A program made the position numbers and the translations under genes. The notes below the pieces were generated by a model. It searched no databases and was not told the origin of the DNA. It saw nothing but the letters and a program-made list of their open reading frames with translations. From NCBI RefSeq assembly GCF_010093085.1, contig NZ_MSRC01000010.1, forward strand, positions 1-64,000: 64,000 nt of DNA, written 5' to 3'. Each line of letters begins with the position of its first letter. The stretch's first letter is position 1. Shown piece after piece: positions 9,918-18,825 of this stretch. Source of the stretch: Bacillus sp. SKDU12 (lineage in GTDB: Bacteria; Bacillota; Bacilli; Bacillales; Bacillaceae).

Positions 9918-11027
9918 TTACGGAGCAGCCGAGTCCGCGGCTGCTTCCACTGCCATTTTCCAGATTTTTTGATGTGATACTGGGAACGCAAACTGTTCAA
10001 GCTCTTCTTTCGATACTTTTTTCAGCTCTTTGGCATCTGACACTTGTTTTACTTTACCGAAAAATACAGAAATATTCCATACAAGGTGGGTGAAAACGTG
10101 TTCGACAATACCTTGCAGATCACTGATATCAGCTTTTATCCCATGTTCATTTTCTAAAAATGCAGTGAGCTGTTCACGCTCGGTTTTGATTCCTTTTTGT
10201 GTTTCAAGATTAGGGAATTCCCATAGGTTGGCCAGCAAACCTTTTGACGGCCGCTTGTGTATATACACTTGTCCGTCTTCATCCGTCAGTACGATCGCGG
10301 CCATTGTTTTGACCCCGGGTTTTTTCTTTTTGCTTTTTACCGGAAGCTCCTGTTCAGTGCCTTCTTCAAATGCTGAGCAGTGTTGCTGAACCGGGCATAG
10401 AAGGCATGACGGCGATTTTGGCGTACAAATCAAGGCTCCTAGCTCCATTAGACCTTGATTGAATTCAGATGGTTTTTCTTTGGAAATGAATGCACGGATC
10501 GCGTCTTCAAAGACCGTTCTTGTTTTTGGTTTGGCAATATCATCCCAAATAGAAAGAATTCTGGACATGACACGCATCACATTTCCGTCAACCGCAGGAA
10601 TAGGTTTATTGTAGGCGATACTGAGCACCGCTCCCTTTGTATAAGGGCCGACGCCTTTTAAGCCGCCAAACGCTTTCTCTTCTGAAGGGACAACGCCGCC
10701 ATACTCCTGTTTCACTTCTTTTACAGCGCTTTGCAGATTTCTGACTCGTGAATAATAGCCGAGACCCTCCCATGCTTTCAGCACCTTTTCTTCATCAGCA
10801 TCAGCGAGTGTTTCCACTGTCGGAAATTGCTCCACAAACCGCAGAAAGTATGGGATCACCGTCTCTACTCTCGTTTGCTGCAGCATGACTTCAGATACCC
10901 ACACTTTATATGGATCTTGATCCTCTCTCCACGGCAAAACGCGCTGTTCCCGTTCGAACCATGAGATGAGATCATCGCGAAATTGCTGTATGTCTTTTTG
11001 TTTTAATTTGTCTTCAAGTACGTTCAT
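9918..11027 (-). CDS. mutY: MutY, adenine DNA glycosylase
   Basis: MutY removes adenine mispaired with 8-oxoguanine, preventing G:C to T:A changes. The 369-residue protein has the catalytic Glu46 (VSEVMLQQT), the helix-hairpin-helix GLKGVGPYT, Asp147 (AVDGNV) and the iron-sulphur cluster cysteines C201, C208, C211 and C217 with the expected 6-2-5 spacing. A NUDIX-like 8-oxoG-recognition domain (about 235-360) follows. The ATG at 11027 has GGAGAG upstream; the longer form to 11096 lacks a binding site. Confidence 0.95.
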   Translation of the reverse strand: MNVLEDKLKQKDIQQFRDDLISWFEREQRVLPWREDQDPYKVWVSEVMLQQTRVETVIPYFLRFVEQFPTVETLADADEEKVLKAWEGLGYYSRVRNLQSAVKEVKQEYGGVVPSEEKAFGGLKGVGPYTKGAVLSIAYNKPIPAVDGNVMRVMSRILSIWDDIAKPKTRTVFEDAIRAFISKEKPSEFNQGLMELGALICTPKSPSCLLCPVQQHCSAFEEGTEQELPVKSKKKKPGVKTMAAIVLTDEDGQVYIHKRPSKGLLANLWEFPNLETQKGIKTEREQLTAFLENEHGIKADISDLQGIVEHVFTHLVWNISVFFGKVKQVSDAKELKKVSKEELEQFAFPVSHQKIWKMAVEAAADSAAP

Positions 11028-11243
11028 ATGTGTTTCTCTCCAGTCTTTCGCGCCCCGCTTTTCTTTAGACTGTTTTTTGTTGTACACTAAGGGCACAGTA
11101 CGATAATATGTTACATTAAATAGAAGTAAAGAAAAAGCAGAAATATATGAGAACGATTGAATCGATTTGAAAATGGGGTATATGAAAACGGGGAATATCT
11201 TACAAAAGTGAATGTGCAGGACAATCCTGCAAGGAGGTCACCT

Positions 11244-12227
11244 ATGGATACAGGCACACATGTCGTGATGGGCATTGCACTTGGCGGTATCGCTACACTG
11301 GACCCTGTTACCGGATCAAATCCCGCAATGGCTCACGCTGTTATGATCGCAACGATTGCAGGCTCTCAGGCTCCAGATATTGATACTGTGTTAAAGCTTA
11401 AAAACAATGCTGTTTATATAAGAAATCACAGAGGATTTACCCATTCCATTCCCGCCGTTTTGTTTTGGTCTGTCATTATTCCGGCGATTTTGCATGTGTT
11501 TTATCCGGAGGCCAATTTTCTGCACCTGTGGCTGTGGACGCTGCTGGCGGTCGTACTGCATGTCTTTGTTGATATTTTCAATGCGTACGGAACACAAGCG
11601 GTACGTCCATTTTCGAAAAAATGGGTTGCGCTCGGTCTGATTAATACGTTTGATCCGTTTATTTTTATCAGCCACCTGGCTGCTATCGCTGTTTGGTATG
11701 CAGGCGGCAATCCCGGCATTACGTTTCTCAGCTTATACATCATATTGGCAGGCTATTATTTAGTACGCCTGATTATGCAGCTGAGAATTAAACGGAAGCT
11801 TCGTGAGATGATTCATGATGAGATTGAAAATATTATTATTTCACCGACGATGAAATTCAGGCAATGGCGGATCGCCGTAACGACAGCCCATGCTTTTTAT
11901 GTGGGAAGAAGCATGGAAGGGCACGTCGTAATTCTGGATACATTTAATCGGGTGCCTGTTCCTGAAACCGACGTGATGCATGCGGCAAAGCAGGATGATA
12001 ACATTGCGGCGTTTCTGTCATTTTCTCCAGTTTACCGGTGGGAAGTCGATACGTTTAAAGATCATTACGAGGTAAGGTTTATAGACCTGCGTTATCGGAG
12101 CAAAGGCCATTACCCATTTGTCGCTATCGTTCATATCGGCCATGATCTCACGATTCGGTCGTCTTATACAGGATGGATATTTAGCGAAGAAAAGCTTCAG
12201 AAAAAATTAAAGCTCGGCTCTGTTTAG
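11244..12227 (+). CDS. yfhP: YfhP, YdjM-family membrane protein and reported regulator
   Basis: The 327-residue protein has an N-terminal membrane part (about 1-190, five or so helices) with DTGTHVVMG, DPVTG and HRGFTHS motifs, typical of YdjM-family putative metal-dependent hydrolases. A soluble C-terminal half follows. In B. subtilis YfhP is reported to repress the mutY-fabL-sspE group and itself; how a membrane protein does this is unclear. The start at 11244 is fixed by AAGGAGGTCACCT. It is divergent from mutY. The stop codon lies inside a terminator hairpin. Confidence 0.87.
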   Translation: MDTGTHVVMGIALGGIATLDPVTGSNPAMAHAVMIATIAGSQAPDIDTVLKLKNNAVYIRNHRGFTHSIPAVLFWSVIIPAILHVFYPEANFLHLWLWTLLAVVLHVFVDIFNAYGTQAVRPFSKKWVALGLINTFDPFIFISHLAAIAVWYAGGNPGITFLSLYIILAGYYLVRLIMQLRIKRKLREMIHDEIENIIISPTMKFRQWRIAVTTAHAFYVGRSMEGHVVILDTFNRVPVPETDVMHAAKQDDNIAAFLSFSPVYRWEVDTFKDHYEVRFIDLRYRSKGHYPFVAIVHIGHDLTIRSSYTGWIFSEEKLQKKLKLGSV

Positions 12228-12240
12228 AGCCGGGCTTTAA
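12210..12240 (+). terminator. yfhP terminator (left copy)
   Basis: The stem GGCTC/GAGCC, extended to GCTCGGCTC/GAGCCGGGC, includes the yfhP stop and is followed by only a short T stretch. The 16-base core 12216-12231 recurs with one change at 12419-12434. Confidence 0.7.
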
Positions 12241-12418
12241 TTGTTGTCAAAATCCTAAAACTTTTCATTTTAGGATTTTGACATCCCTGCGCGTTGATGT
12301 TCGCGAATGATAACATTCGCTCCGCTCCAATGCTCATCCCTCCTAGACTTCAAGGGTTTTCAATCCCGCTGAGATAAACCTGACAACGAATGCGAGGGTT
12401 TGTCGACACGCTGAGCCA
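12232..12418. repeat. Candidate ~190-bp intergenic repeat element
   Basis: This non-coding stretch between convergent yfhP and yfhO is rich in inverted repeats. There is a perfect 15-base-arm hairpin (12246-12260 with 12268-12282, loop CTTTTCA) and GCGAATG/CATTCGC at 12303-12320. It also has GACAA...TTTGTC arms near 12372-12403. Near-identical terminator copies flank it. It resembles the dispersed ~190-bp intergenic element described in the B. subtilis genome, but I cannot search for other copies. Confidence 0.45.
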
Positions 12419-12442
12419 GGCTCTATTTAGAGCCTGGCTTTT
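12414..12442 (+). terminator. Right copy of the yfhP/yfhO terminator
   Basis: GCCAGGCTC / GAGCCTGGC arms with loop TATTTA are followed by TTTTTT on the plus strand. The yfhO stop codon lies within the loop. In the plus direction it would stop transcripts from yfhP that read through the element. Confidence 0.75.
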
Positions 12443-15008
12443 TTCGTCTAATATATATAATAGCAATCAGCAGACTGACGAGAGTGAGCATCATTGATAT
12501 TTTAAAATATGGCGGATAGTAAACCAGCTCAATGTGATTGTCTCCCTTTTGCGCCTTGAAACCTAGAAAAGCATAATCCACTTTTTCGAGCGTCTGTGGT
12601 TTCCCGTTAATCTTCAGCTCCCAGCCTTTTTCATAAGGAATCGGAAGCATGATGTACTGGTCTTTTGACAGATGATATGCAAATGTCAGCTTATTTTTAT
12701 CCCATTTCAGATTGTCTGCTTTGTCTGTGTTGTTTTGCAGCACTGCGCTTTTCAGTGTGCTGTAGTTTTCTTCATAGAGTGCTATGTTTTTCAGCTCATA
12801 CGCCCCTTTTGGAAGCTTGATTGAGATATGGTCTGATTTAGGCACTCTGACTGTGATATCGTTTACTCCTGTTTTATAAATTGATTGGTTCGATTTCCTC
12901 GTTGTGACATAATCATTGACCTTTAGTGTAAATCCTTTGTCTTTTGCTTTGCTTTTCAAATAAAAGCTGACATAGTAGTCTCCCGGAGCGGATGAAGCCT
13001 CTTCCGGAGTGATGATCAGTTCTCCTCCGTTTACTCCAGTTACAGTGAGCAGTCCGTTTTGATACTGAGCATGTTTTGCGGTGATATTCGACTTGCGAAT
13101 CAAATTGGCCAGTTTTGGCACCTGCTCCGTTTTTTCTGACGGATTTGCTAACACAATTCCTTTCAGCATGGCCTGTTCTTTCGCAAGAGCGGGTCGTTTG
13201 TCCAGCTCGCTTTCGCTGTATAAGACATCAGCTGTTTTGACAAAAGGAAGCATGTATTGATTTTCATAAATGACATAACGCTCTGATTCCGCATGCTTTT
13301 TGAAGCCATACGGGACGTTGGCTTCATTTGTTTTTTCCGTCATGTAATATTTGCCGTAAAGCAGGCTGTATAAATTCGCCCTGTCTCCGAATGACGCATA
13401 ACGGCTGACGCTTTCTCTCCCCATGTCGATGCTCAAATCATTCCAATAGAAGGTCAGCAGATGTTTGTTCAAAATGCTTGAATAGGCGCTGACTCCATTA
13501 AACCCGTAAATGATTGGCGTATTATTAAAGACACCATTCATCCAGTCAATTCTCATGAGCGGATCATCATCTTCCTTCTGTAAGCGCCTGATGAGCTCAG
13601 AAGCTTCTTGCCCTTTGTATTCCTCACCCGTGAGATATGCTTTTGTCACACTATCCAAACCGCCTCCTTCTGAGAGCGCGTATTTTTGATAGATGTTGGC
13701 GATAAACAGTGAAGAAAGAATAACTACACCGTATACAGCTGCTTTCGCCCATTTTTTCGTGAAGCCCGCAGCAAACAACGCTGCGATTGTCAGGAATAAG
13801 AGCAATAGAATGCTTTTATTCGCAGTCTCCCATATATCCAGTTCATACCTGTGGATATGATACATGTAAAGAAGCAGAACAACAGCTATGGCCGGGAGCA
13901 ATTCTTTCCATTTCAATTTAGACAGCTGTGACAGGCCCGCTGCGGCTGCCCCCGCAATGGTAAATGCCAGAACATATTCAAACCGGTTTTGCGGGGCGGA
14001 AAAGCCGTTAAACACACTTGCCGCATACGGGCTGAAGTGAAAAAGAATAAATAACAGGCTCACCCCGGCAAAGAGTCGAAACACACGGTTTTTGTAAAAA
14101 GAAACAATAAACAAAAACAGCAGAAAGGCTGCCGGCAAAATGATAATCCGGCTCGAAAATAAGATATTATCATCGAAATTGAGCCACTCGATTTTCTGGC
14201 TGTACGGGGGACGCAGGTTGTTTAAATAACCATATACCACCGGCACAAATGCCGCCGTACTGATACCAAAGGAAATAAGGCCTGAAACCAAAAACATTCT
14301 GAATTGGATCCATCTTTTCTCTTCATGCTTTTCCAGTATGATCAGCCATCTGAATAGCACGTAGATTCCGATGAATATAAGGTTTATGTATGCAAAGTAA
14401 AAATTATTGATTAACGTTAGCGCGCACGCAATGATAAACCATGCCGGACGACGCTCTCTCATGATTTTTTCTGCTCCGAGCACAAGCAGCGGGAGCCAAA
14501 TCATCGTATCGGTAAAGAATTCCCAATATGCTTCGTGGCGGAAATAAATGATCGAGACACCGTATAACACAGCCCCCGTAAACGAAGCCGCTCTATGTTT
14601 GAGAAGGTAGTGGAAAACAGATGCAGCTGTAAAGATGATCAAACTCAGTTTAAAAATACTGACAAAAACAGCTGACTCCGCCCAAAAAAGCGTATCCGCT
14701 TCTCCGATCAGCTGGATCGCTTGAAGAAGCCAGACGCCGGCGGATACAACAAGAAACAAAAAGGAAGCAGAAAAATAATAGCCGAGCTGACTGAATGTGC
14801 CGCCGCCGAGTCCGAATGAATATTGATAGAAAAAATTCAAGTGTGTGTATTGGTCAAATAATAATTTTTTAAATACAATCATTTGTGCAAGCCCGTCACC
14901 CGGGCCTGTCATATACCTGCCGTCTGCCCATTCTTTCACAAAAAAAGCGTGTGCCAGAATGGAAACAAGCAGACTGGCCGCATAAATCATGACATATTTT
15001 CTTTTCAT
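12423..15008 (-). CDS. yfhO: YfhO, GT-C-type membrane protein for lipoteichoic-acid GlcNAc decoration
   Basis: The 861-residue protein has about twelve transmembrane helices in its first ~450 residues. An extracytoplasmic domain (about 480-825) and one final helix ending in IRRKKPGSK follow. The YfhO family is of GT-C type; in B. subtilis YfhO moves GlcNAc from the undecaprenyl carrier onto lipoteichoic acid outside the cell, after CsbB has made the lipid-linked sugar. The neighbouring csbB upstream supports this. The start has TGGAGA nine bases before the ATG. Confidence 0.9.
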   Translation of the reverse strand: MKRKYVMIYAASLLVSILAHAFFVKEWADGRYMTGPGDGLAQMIVFKKLLFDQYTHLNFFYQYSFGLGGGTFSQLGYYFSASFLFLVVSAGVWLLQAIQLIGEADTLFWAESAVFVSIFKLSLIIFTAASVFHYLLKHRAASFTGAVLYGVSIIYFRHEAYWEFFTDTMIWLPLLVLGAEKIMRERRPAWFIIACALTLINNFYFAYINLIFIGIYVLFRWLIILEKHEEKRWIQFRMFLVSGLISFGISTAAFVPVVYGYLNNLRPPYSQKIEWLNFDDNILFSSRIIILPAAFLLFLFIVSFYKNRVFRLFAGVSLLFILFHFSPYAASVFNGFSAPQNRFEYVLAFTIAGAAAAGLSQLSKLKWKELLPAIAVVLLLYMYHIHRYELDIWETANKSILLLLFLTIAALFAAGFTKKWAKAAVYGVVILSSLFIANIYQKYALSEGGGLDSVTKAYLTGEEYKGQEASELIRRLQKEDDDPLMRIDWMNGVFNNTPIIYGFNGVSAYSSILNKHLLTFYWNDLSIDMGRESVSRYASFGDRANLYSLLYGKYYMTEKTNEANVPYGFKKHAESERYVIYENQYMLPFVKTADVLYSESELDKRPALAKEQAMLKGIVLANPSEKTEQVPKLANLIRKSNITAKHAQYQNGLLTVTGVNGGELIITPEEASSAPGDYYVSFYLKSKAKDKGFTLKVNDYVTTRKSNQSIYKTGVNDITVRVPKSDHISIKLPKGAYELKNIALYEENYSTLKSAVLQNNTDKADNLKWDKNKLTFAYHLSKDQYIMLPIPYEKGWELKINGKPQTLEKVDYAFLGFKAQKGDNHIELVYYPPYFKISMMLTLVSLLIAIIYIRRKKPGSK

Positions 15009-15076
15009 ATAAATTCTCCAGTCTTGCTTTTAGATAGTGGACATACAAAAAAGCACTGGCAATAGCGCTTACATAT

Positions 15077-16066
15077 TCAGTGCATTTTTGTCAGACGCCG
15101 CATGCTTTTCAATTCTTTCGTTTCAGGCAGGTCTTTGTTCGTGATATTCGCTTCTTTAATCAAATAATGCGGGCGTTTTTTTGTTTCATAATAGATTCGG
15201 CCGATGTATTCGCCTATGATGCCGAGACTTAGCAGCTGTACTCCGCCGAGAAATAATACTGCTGAGATAATGGTGAAATAGCCAGGCACAGAAATGCCGT
15301 TTGTCAAAATTTTAACGAATGTGGCAATGATATAAATGACGGAAAGCAGCAAAATGAAAATGCCGGTATAAAAGCATATTCTCAGCGGCTTATGGTTAAA
15401 TGAAACGACGCCGTCCATTCCATAGTTAAACAGACTGCTGAACGACCATTTGGATGTGCCGTTTTTTCGTTCGACATTTTCATAAAACACAATTTTTTGA
15501 TCGAATCCAATCCAGCAAAATAAACCTTTGGAGAAGCGGTTGCCTTCGCTCAGTTTCAAAAGAGCGTCCACTGCTTGTCGGCTTAACAGCCGGAAGTCTC
15601 CGACACCGTCACGCAGATCCACCTCCACTGCTTTATTAATGAACTTGTAATACAGAGATGAGAGGAGTGAGCGGACAGGGTTGTCTCCTTTTCGATTTCT
15701 TTGGGCAATGACTTGATCATAGCCTTCTTCATAGCCTTTGATAAATTCTTTCAGCAAATAGGTTGGATGCTGCAGATCAGCGTCCATTACGATGACCGCC
15801 TCGCCTTGAACATGCTCAAAGCCGGCCAGAATTGCGGCTTCTTTGCCGAAGTTTCGAGAGAAGGATATGTATTTCACCTTGCTGCATACGGCTGCCAAAT
15901 CTTTGATCTGCTGAAGCGTGTCATCAACACTTCCGTCGTTTATGAAGAAAATTTCATAGTCATAAGGAATGGTCTTAAATTCCTTTTGCAAAGATTCATG
16001 AATGAGTTTGACATTATCTCCTTCATTGTAAGACGGAATGATAATCGAGATTAATCCTTGCTTCAT
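15077..16066 (-). CDS. csbB: CsbB, undecaprenyl-phosphate GlcNAc glycosyltransferase
   Basis: This 329-residue family 2 glycosyltransferase has a cytosolic GT-A domain (about 5-225) with the IIIPSYNEG start and the metal-binding DADLQHP. Two C-terminal helices (about 230-252 and 265-290) anchor it. It is known to form undecaprenyl-phosphate-GlcNAc, the donor used by YfhO on lipoteichoic acid. It lies 68 bases upstream of yfhO on the same strand. A sigma-B-like promoter precedes it, matching the known general-stress control of csbB. Confidence 0.93.
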   Translation of the reverse strand: MKQGLISIIIPSYNEGDNVKLIHESLQKEFKTIPYDYEIFFINDGSVDDTLQQIKDLAAVCSKVKYISFSRNFGKEAAILAGFEHVQGEAVIVMDADLQHPTYLLKEFIKGYEEGYDQVIAQRNRKGDNPVRSLLSSLYYKFINKAVEVDLRDGVGDFRLLSRQAVDALLKLSEGNRFSKGLFCWIGFDQKIVFYENVERKNGTSKWSFSSLFNYGMDGVVSFNHKPLRICFYTGIFILLLSVIYIIATFVKILTNGISVPGYFTIISAVLFLGGVQLLSLGIIGEYIGRIYYETKKRPHYLIKEANITNKDLPETKELKSMRRLTKMH

Positions 16067-16138
16067 TAAGGCACCTTCTTCTTTTTATTCTATTTAAGTT
16101 TTGCCTTAGGGGGGTGCAGACAAATCTTCAATAAGGCT

Positions 16139-16164
16139 ATTCCTTTTTTAAAAGTCGTTTAAAC
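16139..16164 (-). promoter_or_regulatory. Sigma-B-type promoter of csbB
   Basis: On the minus strand GTTTAA (16159-16164), a 14-base spacer and GGAATA (16139-16144) fit the sigma-B pattern GTTTAA-N12-14-GGGWAW with one mismatch. csbB is a known sigma-B gene. Confidence 0.65.
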
Positions 16165-16291
16165 CTGCTTTTTGTTACATTTTATGGTGTCATTTTTAAT
16201 GTTATTTTGTCATGTTTAAAACAGACTATGAAAAAAACGCACAGAAAAAGTCTGCCATTATGACAGACGAGCGGAGAGACATTCTGACTTA

Positions 16292-17149
16292 TTATTTTTT
16301 TAGATAATCCAGAATAAGCTGATTGACGATGTCAGGTTTTTCGTGATTAATCCAATGGGATGCTTCATCAACAAAAATGAGATGTCCATTCGGGCAGTGT
16401 TTTTCCGTCTCTTTCGCAAGCTTTCTGCTTAAAAAGCGATCTTCCATTCCCCAGATCAACCGGTAAGGTACTGTTTCACAACTGGTTTTCTCTGCAAGGC
16501 TTCCTTTTCTGAGGGCTCTGTACCAGTTCAGCATAGCTGTCAGTGCACCAGGTTGTTTCCATGCTTCTTTGTATTTGCTGACATCCTCAGACGTAAACAT
16601 CTCAGGGCGTGTCGATAACCCAATCGCTTTATCTAATGCTTCGTAATCATTGTCCTTTAGTGATGCCTCCGGTTTGTCGGACAGCTGAAAGAAGGCGATA
16701 TACGAGCTTTTCAGCCATTGCGGCGGATACATCGGCGTGACGGTTTTCATAACGTGCGGATGCGGGATATTGATGGCGATCAGCTTTTCAAGATATTCTT
16801 GACGGGTGGACGCCAAATGCCATGCGACTGCCCCTCCCCAGTCATGCCCAATGACAATTGCTTTTTCATCTGTGAATTGTGTTATCAGTCCGATGATATC
16901 ATCTCTTAACGTATCAATCCGGTACGAATCAATTCCCTCTGGTTTGTCACTGAGATTGTAGCCGCGCTGATCGGGCACGATAACTCGGTACCCCGCATCG
17001 GCAAGCGGTTTGATTTGGTTTTTCCAGCCGTACCAAAATTCTGGAAACCCATGGAGCAGAACAAGCAACTGCCCGTCCTCCGGTCCTGCGGTTGCAACGT
17101 GAAGCGTAATTCCGTTTGTTTTGACAAATTGGCATTTAACTCCGTCCAC
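16292..17149 (-). CDS. yfhM: YfhM, alpha/beta-hydrolase of the epoxide-hydrolase type
   Basis: The 285-residue enzyme shows the epoxide hydrolase set: oxyanion motif HGFP (33-36), nucleophile D103 in GHDWGG, a probable acid D237, the catalytic H265 in ASHWINHEKP, and cap-domain tyrosines near 150 and 210 that could open an epoxide. An aspartate nucleophile argues against an esterase. The substrate is unknown. Its start overlaps the 3' end of yfhL by 14 bases, so it is likely translated from the yfhK-yfhL-yfhM general-stress operon. Confidence 0.87.
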   Translation of the reverse strand: MDGVKCQFVKTNGITLHVATAGPEDGQLLVLLHGFPEFWYGWKNQIKPLADAGYRVIVPDQRGYNLSDKPEGIDSYRIDTLRDDIIGLITQFTDEKAIVIGHDWGGAVAWHLASTRQEYLEKLIAINIPHPHVMKTVTPMYPPQWLKSSYIAFFQLSDKPEASLKDNDYEALDKAIGLSTRPEMFTSEDVSKYKEAWKQPGALTAMLNWYRALRKGSLAEKTSCETVPYRLIWGMEDRFLSRKLAKETEKHCPNGHLIFVDEASHWINHEKPDIVNQLILDYLKK

Positions 17150-17468
17150 TTCTATCTCCTCCTTGACTGCGCGTCATATTTTTCAGCCTTTTTTCCGTAA
17201 GCACACATGTCATGACACAGGCGGAAAGCAGCAAAATCAGCTGAAGAATGATCAAGTTCGATTTCAACAGCAAACCCATCCCCGCAATCAAAAAGCCTGA
17301 CAGGATCAGCAATGATGCGCTGTAACGGTTCGCTTCATCCCATAAACGTTGATCTGACATTGAGCGTCTCGTTCTGAATCCGTACACACTGTTGATGGTT
17401 TTGGGCGGAAACAGTTTAATCAGTATCCCCGCGATGATCATGCAGCCTCCGCTGACTAAACCAGCCAT
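17136..17468 (-). CDS. yfhL: YfhL, SdpI-like membrane protein
   Basis: The 110-residue protein has about three hydrophobic segments and belongs to the SdpI/YfhL family. SdpI protects cells from the SdpC killing factor and also acts in its sensing. The family core KTINSVYGFRTRRSM...WDEANRYS is present. There is no sdpABC locus in this window, so this is an orphan immunity-like gene. The ATG at 17468 follows AAAGGAGATGATG. Its end overlaps yfhM. Confidence 0.88.
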   Translation of the reverse strand: MAGLVSGGCMIIAGILIKLFPPKTINSVYGFRTRRSMSDQRLWDEANRYSASLLILSGFLIAGMGLLLKSNLIILQLILLLSACVMTCVLTEKRLKNMTRSQGGDRSGRS

Positions 17469-17554
17469 ATCATCATCTCCTTTCTCATTGTTACGTGCAG
17501 AAAGAAGAAATGTTTCATACAAAGGCAAAAAGACAAGCTCTCTGCCTGCCTTAT

Positions 17555-18073
17555 TTATCGTATTTGTAAGTCCTTTGTCTGAATATAGCCCTGATGCCTG
17601 CCATCATCAACAAACGCCCATTTGAAATCAAATCCGCCGTTTTCACTGAATCCCCAACCAAGCAATGTCACCTCTGTTCCGGTTGAAAGCTGTTTGGCTT
17701 TTCCATTTTCGGGTGTCGGTGAGTAGAAGGCTGTCTGATTCGCTGTTTTTGCTTGTCTTGCGGTTTTCATTAAGAAGTGTGTTGAAATATATGCTTTTTT
17801 CCCTTTGAACTGAATTTGAGCCCAATCGGCATTTGCGAAACCATTAACTGTAACTTTTTGTTCTGATGATAATGTGCCAAGAATTTTACCTTTATGATTT
17901 GGCTCAGTCCTGACATTCAGCTTTCCTGTTTTTATCATGTAAGAATCGGATGAAGGCATGCTGGCAGATATGTCGTGAAGCGGCGCAGCTTTTGCTGCGG
18001 GAGCGGAATAAAGTGCTGTCATACTAAGTCCTGCGGCAGCTGTTAAAGCGAGCATTACTTGTTTCTTTTTCAT
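17555..18073 (-). CDS. yfhK: YfhK, secreted protein with bacterial SH3-like repeats
   Basis: The 172-residue protein starts with a clear signal peptide (KKK, hydrophobic core, cleavage near AAKAAP at about 28-31). Two SH3b-type segments follow (about 47-95, containing GKLNVRTEPNHKGKILGTL, and about 110-170), suggesting cell-wall binding. The start at 18073 has GAGGAGGAGC upstream; the longer reading would bury the signal peptide and is rejected. A sigma-B-like promoter lies about 40 bases upstream. It is the first gene of the yfhK-yfhL-yfhM stress group. Confidence 0.87.
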   Translation of the reverse strand: MKKKQVMLALTAAAGLSMTALYSAPAAKAAPLHDISASMPSSDSYMIKTGKLNVRTEPNHKGKILGTLSSEQKVTVNGFANADWAQIQFKGKKAYISTHFLMKTARQAKTANQTAFYSPTPENGKAKQLSTGTEVTLLGWGFSENGGFDFKWAFVDDGRHQGYIQTKDLQIR

Positions 18074-18111
18074 ATAAAGCTCCTCCTCGCATTTGACAAG
18101 ATATATGTGGT

Positions 18112-18138
18112 ATTCCCTGATTAAACGGCGAGTGAAAC
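18112..18138 (-). promoter_or_regulatory. Sigma-B-type promoter of yfhK
   Basis: On the minus strand GTTTCA (18133-18138) and GGGAAT (18112-18117) are separated by 15 bases, near the sigma-B consensus. This agrees with reported sigma-B control of yfhK-yfhL-yfhM. Confidence 0.6.
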
Positions 18139-18183
18139 ACGTTTTGTTCATTTTTTCTAGCTGTTAAGGTAATTTTAAGGAAA

Positions 18184-18219
18184 TAAAAAAACCTGCCGGA
18201 TGATAGACGGCAGGTTTTT
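18184..18219 (-). terminator. yfhJ terminator
   Basis: ACCTGCCG / CGGCAGGT arms with flanking A- and T-runs lie immediately downstream of the yfhJ stop. Confidence 0.88.
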
Positions 18220-18489
18220 TCAATGCAAAAGGCCTCTGCTTTGGTTTAAGTAATCATTTACATCCTCACGGGAACTTTGGAAAAGGTGGAGCTGGCCGCC
18301 ATAGTTTTCGATCCATTGTGTGACGATTTTTTCTGTCATTTTTTCACCTTGATAGGTGTGTCCGGCTTTTGCATAGGTCGCTTCGAAATCGCTCCATAAC
18401 AATTCCACCCATGTTTTTGCCTGTATATAGCTGATCATATCGTTCTTTTCCAGAAGCAGATTTGTCAGTTTCTCAATGTACGTATCCAT
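18220..18489 (-). CDS. yfhJ: YfhJ, WVELL-family small protein
   Basis: The 89-residue soluble protein is named for its conserved [10 protein letters not shown] core (about 27-36). No catalytic motif is visible and the function is unknown. The ATG at 18489 has AAGGAG about eight bases upstream, and the length equals that of B. subtilis YfhJ, so the long upstream extension of the frame is not coding. It is divergent from sspK. Confidence 0.83.
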   Translation of the reverse strand: MDTYIEKLTNLLLEKNDMISYIQAKTWVELLWSDFEATYAKAGHTYQGEKMTEKIVTQWIENYGGQLHLFQSSREDVNDYLNQSRGLLH

Positions 18490-18614
18490 GTGTGCAGTTC
18501 TCCTTTCTTCAGGAAAAAAATAACGCTTTAAAACGTGGGGTTCTCCATATAATAACCTTACGTCTTCATGTGAAAAGACGCAACTTTTTGATCTCGAACC
18601 TAGGAGGAACTGAT

Positions 18615-18767
18615 ATGGTCCGGAATAAAGAAAAAGGATTTCCATACGAAAACGAAAATAAATTTCAGGGTGAACCGAGAGCAAAAGACGACTATGCTTC
18701 AAAGCGCGCTGACGGATCGATCAATCAGCATCCTCAAGAAAAAATGAGAGCCTCAGGCAAACGATAA
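18615..18767 (+). CDS. sspK: SspK, small acid-soluble spore protein K
   Basis: The 50-residue basic, hydrophilic protein corresponds to SspK, a minor spore protein found in the spore core and expressed in the forespore. TAGGAGGAACTGAT gives an excellent ribosome-binding site. It lies between divergent yfhJ and convergent yfhH. Its C-terminal part [13 protein letters not shown] is characteristic. It is not related to the alpha/beta DNA-binding SASPs. Confidence 0.93.
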   Translation: MVRNKEKGFPYENENKFQGEPRAKDDYASKRADGSINQHPQEKMRASGKR

Positions 18768-18794
18768 AGAAAGCCGCTGCAGTGATTCATATAA

Positions 18795-18825
18795 AAAGAG
18801 GCTGAAATTCAGCCTCTTTTTTCCT
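18795..18825. terminator. Shared terminator of sspK and yfhH
   Basis: AAAGAGGCTGAA / TTCAGCCTCTTT arms are flanked by A- and T-runs; the yfhH stop codon is inside the hairpin. Confidence 0.88.

Noticed and set aside
18490-18702. N-terminal extension of yfhJ by 71 residues
   Set aside because: It runs through the divergent sspK start region and lacks a ribosome-binding site; the 89-residue form has both the site and the family length.
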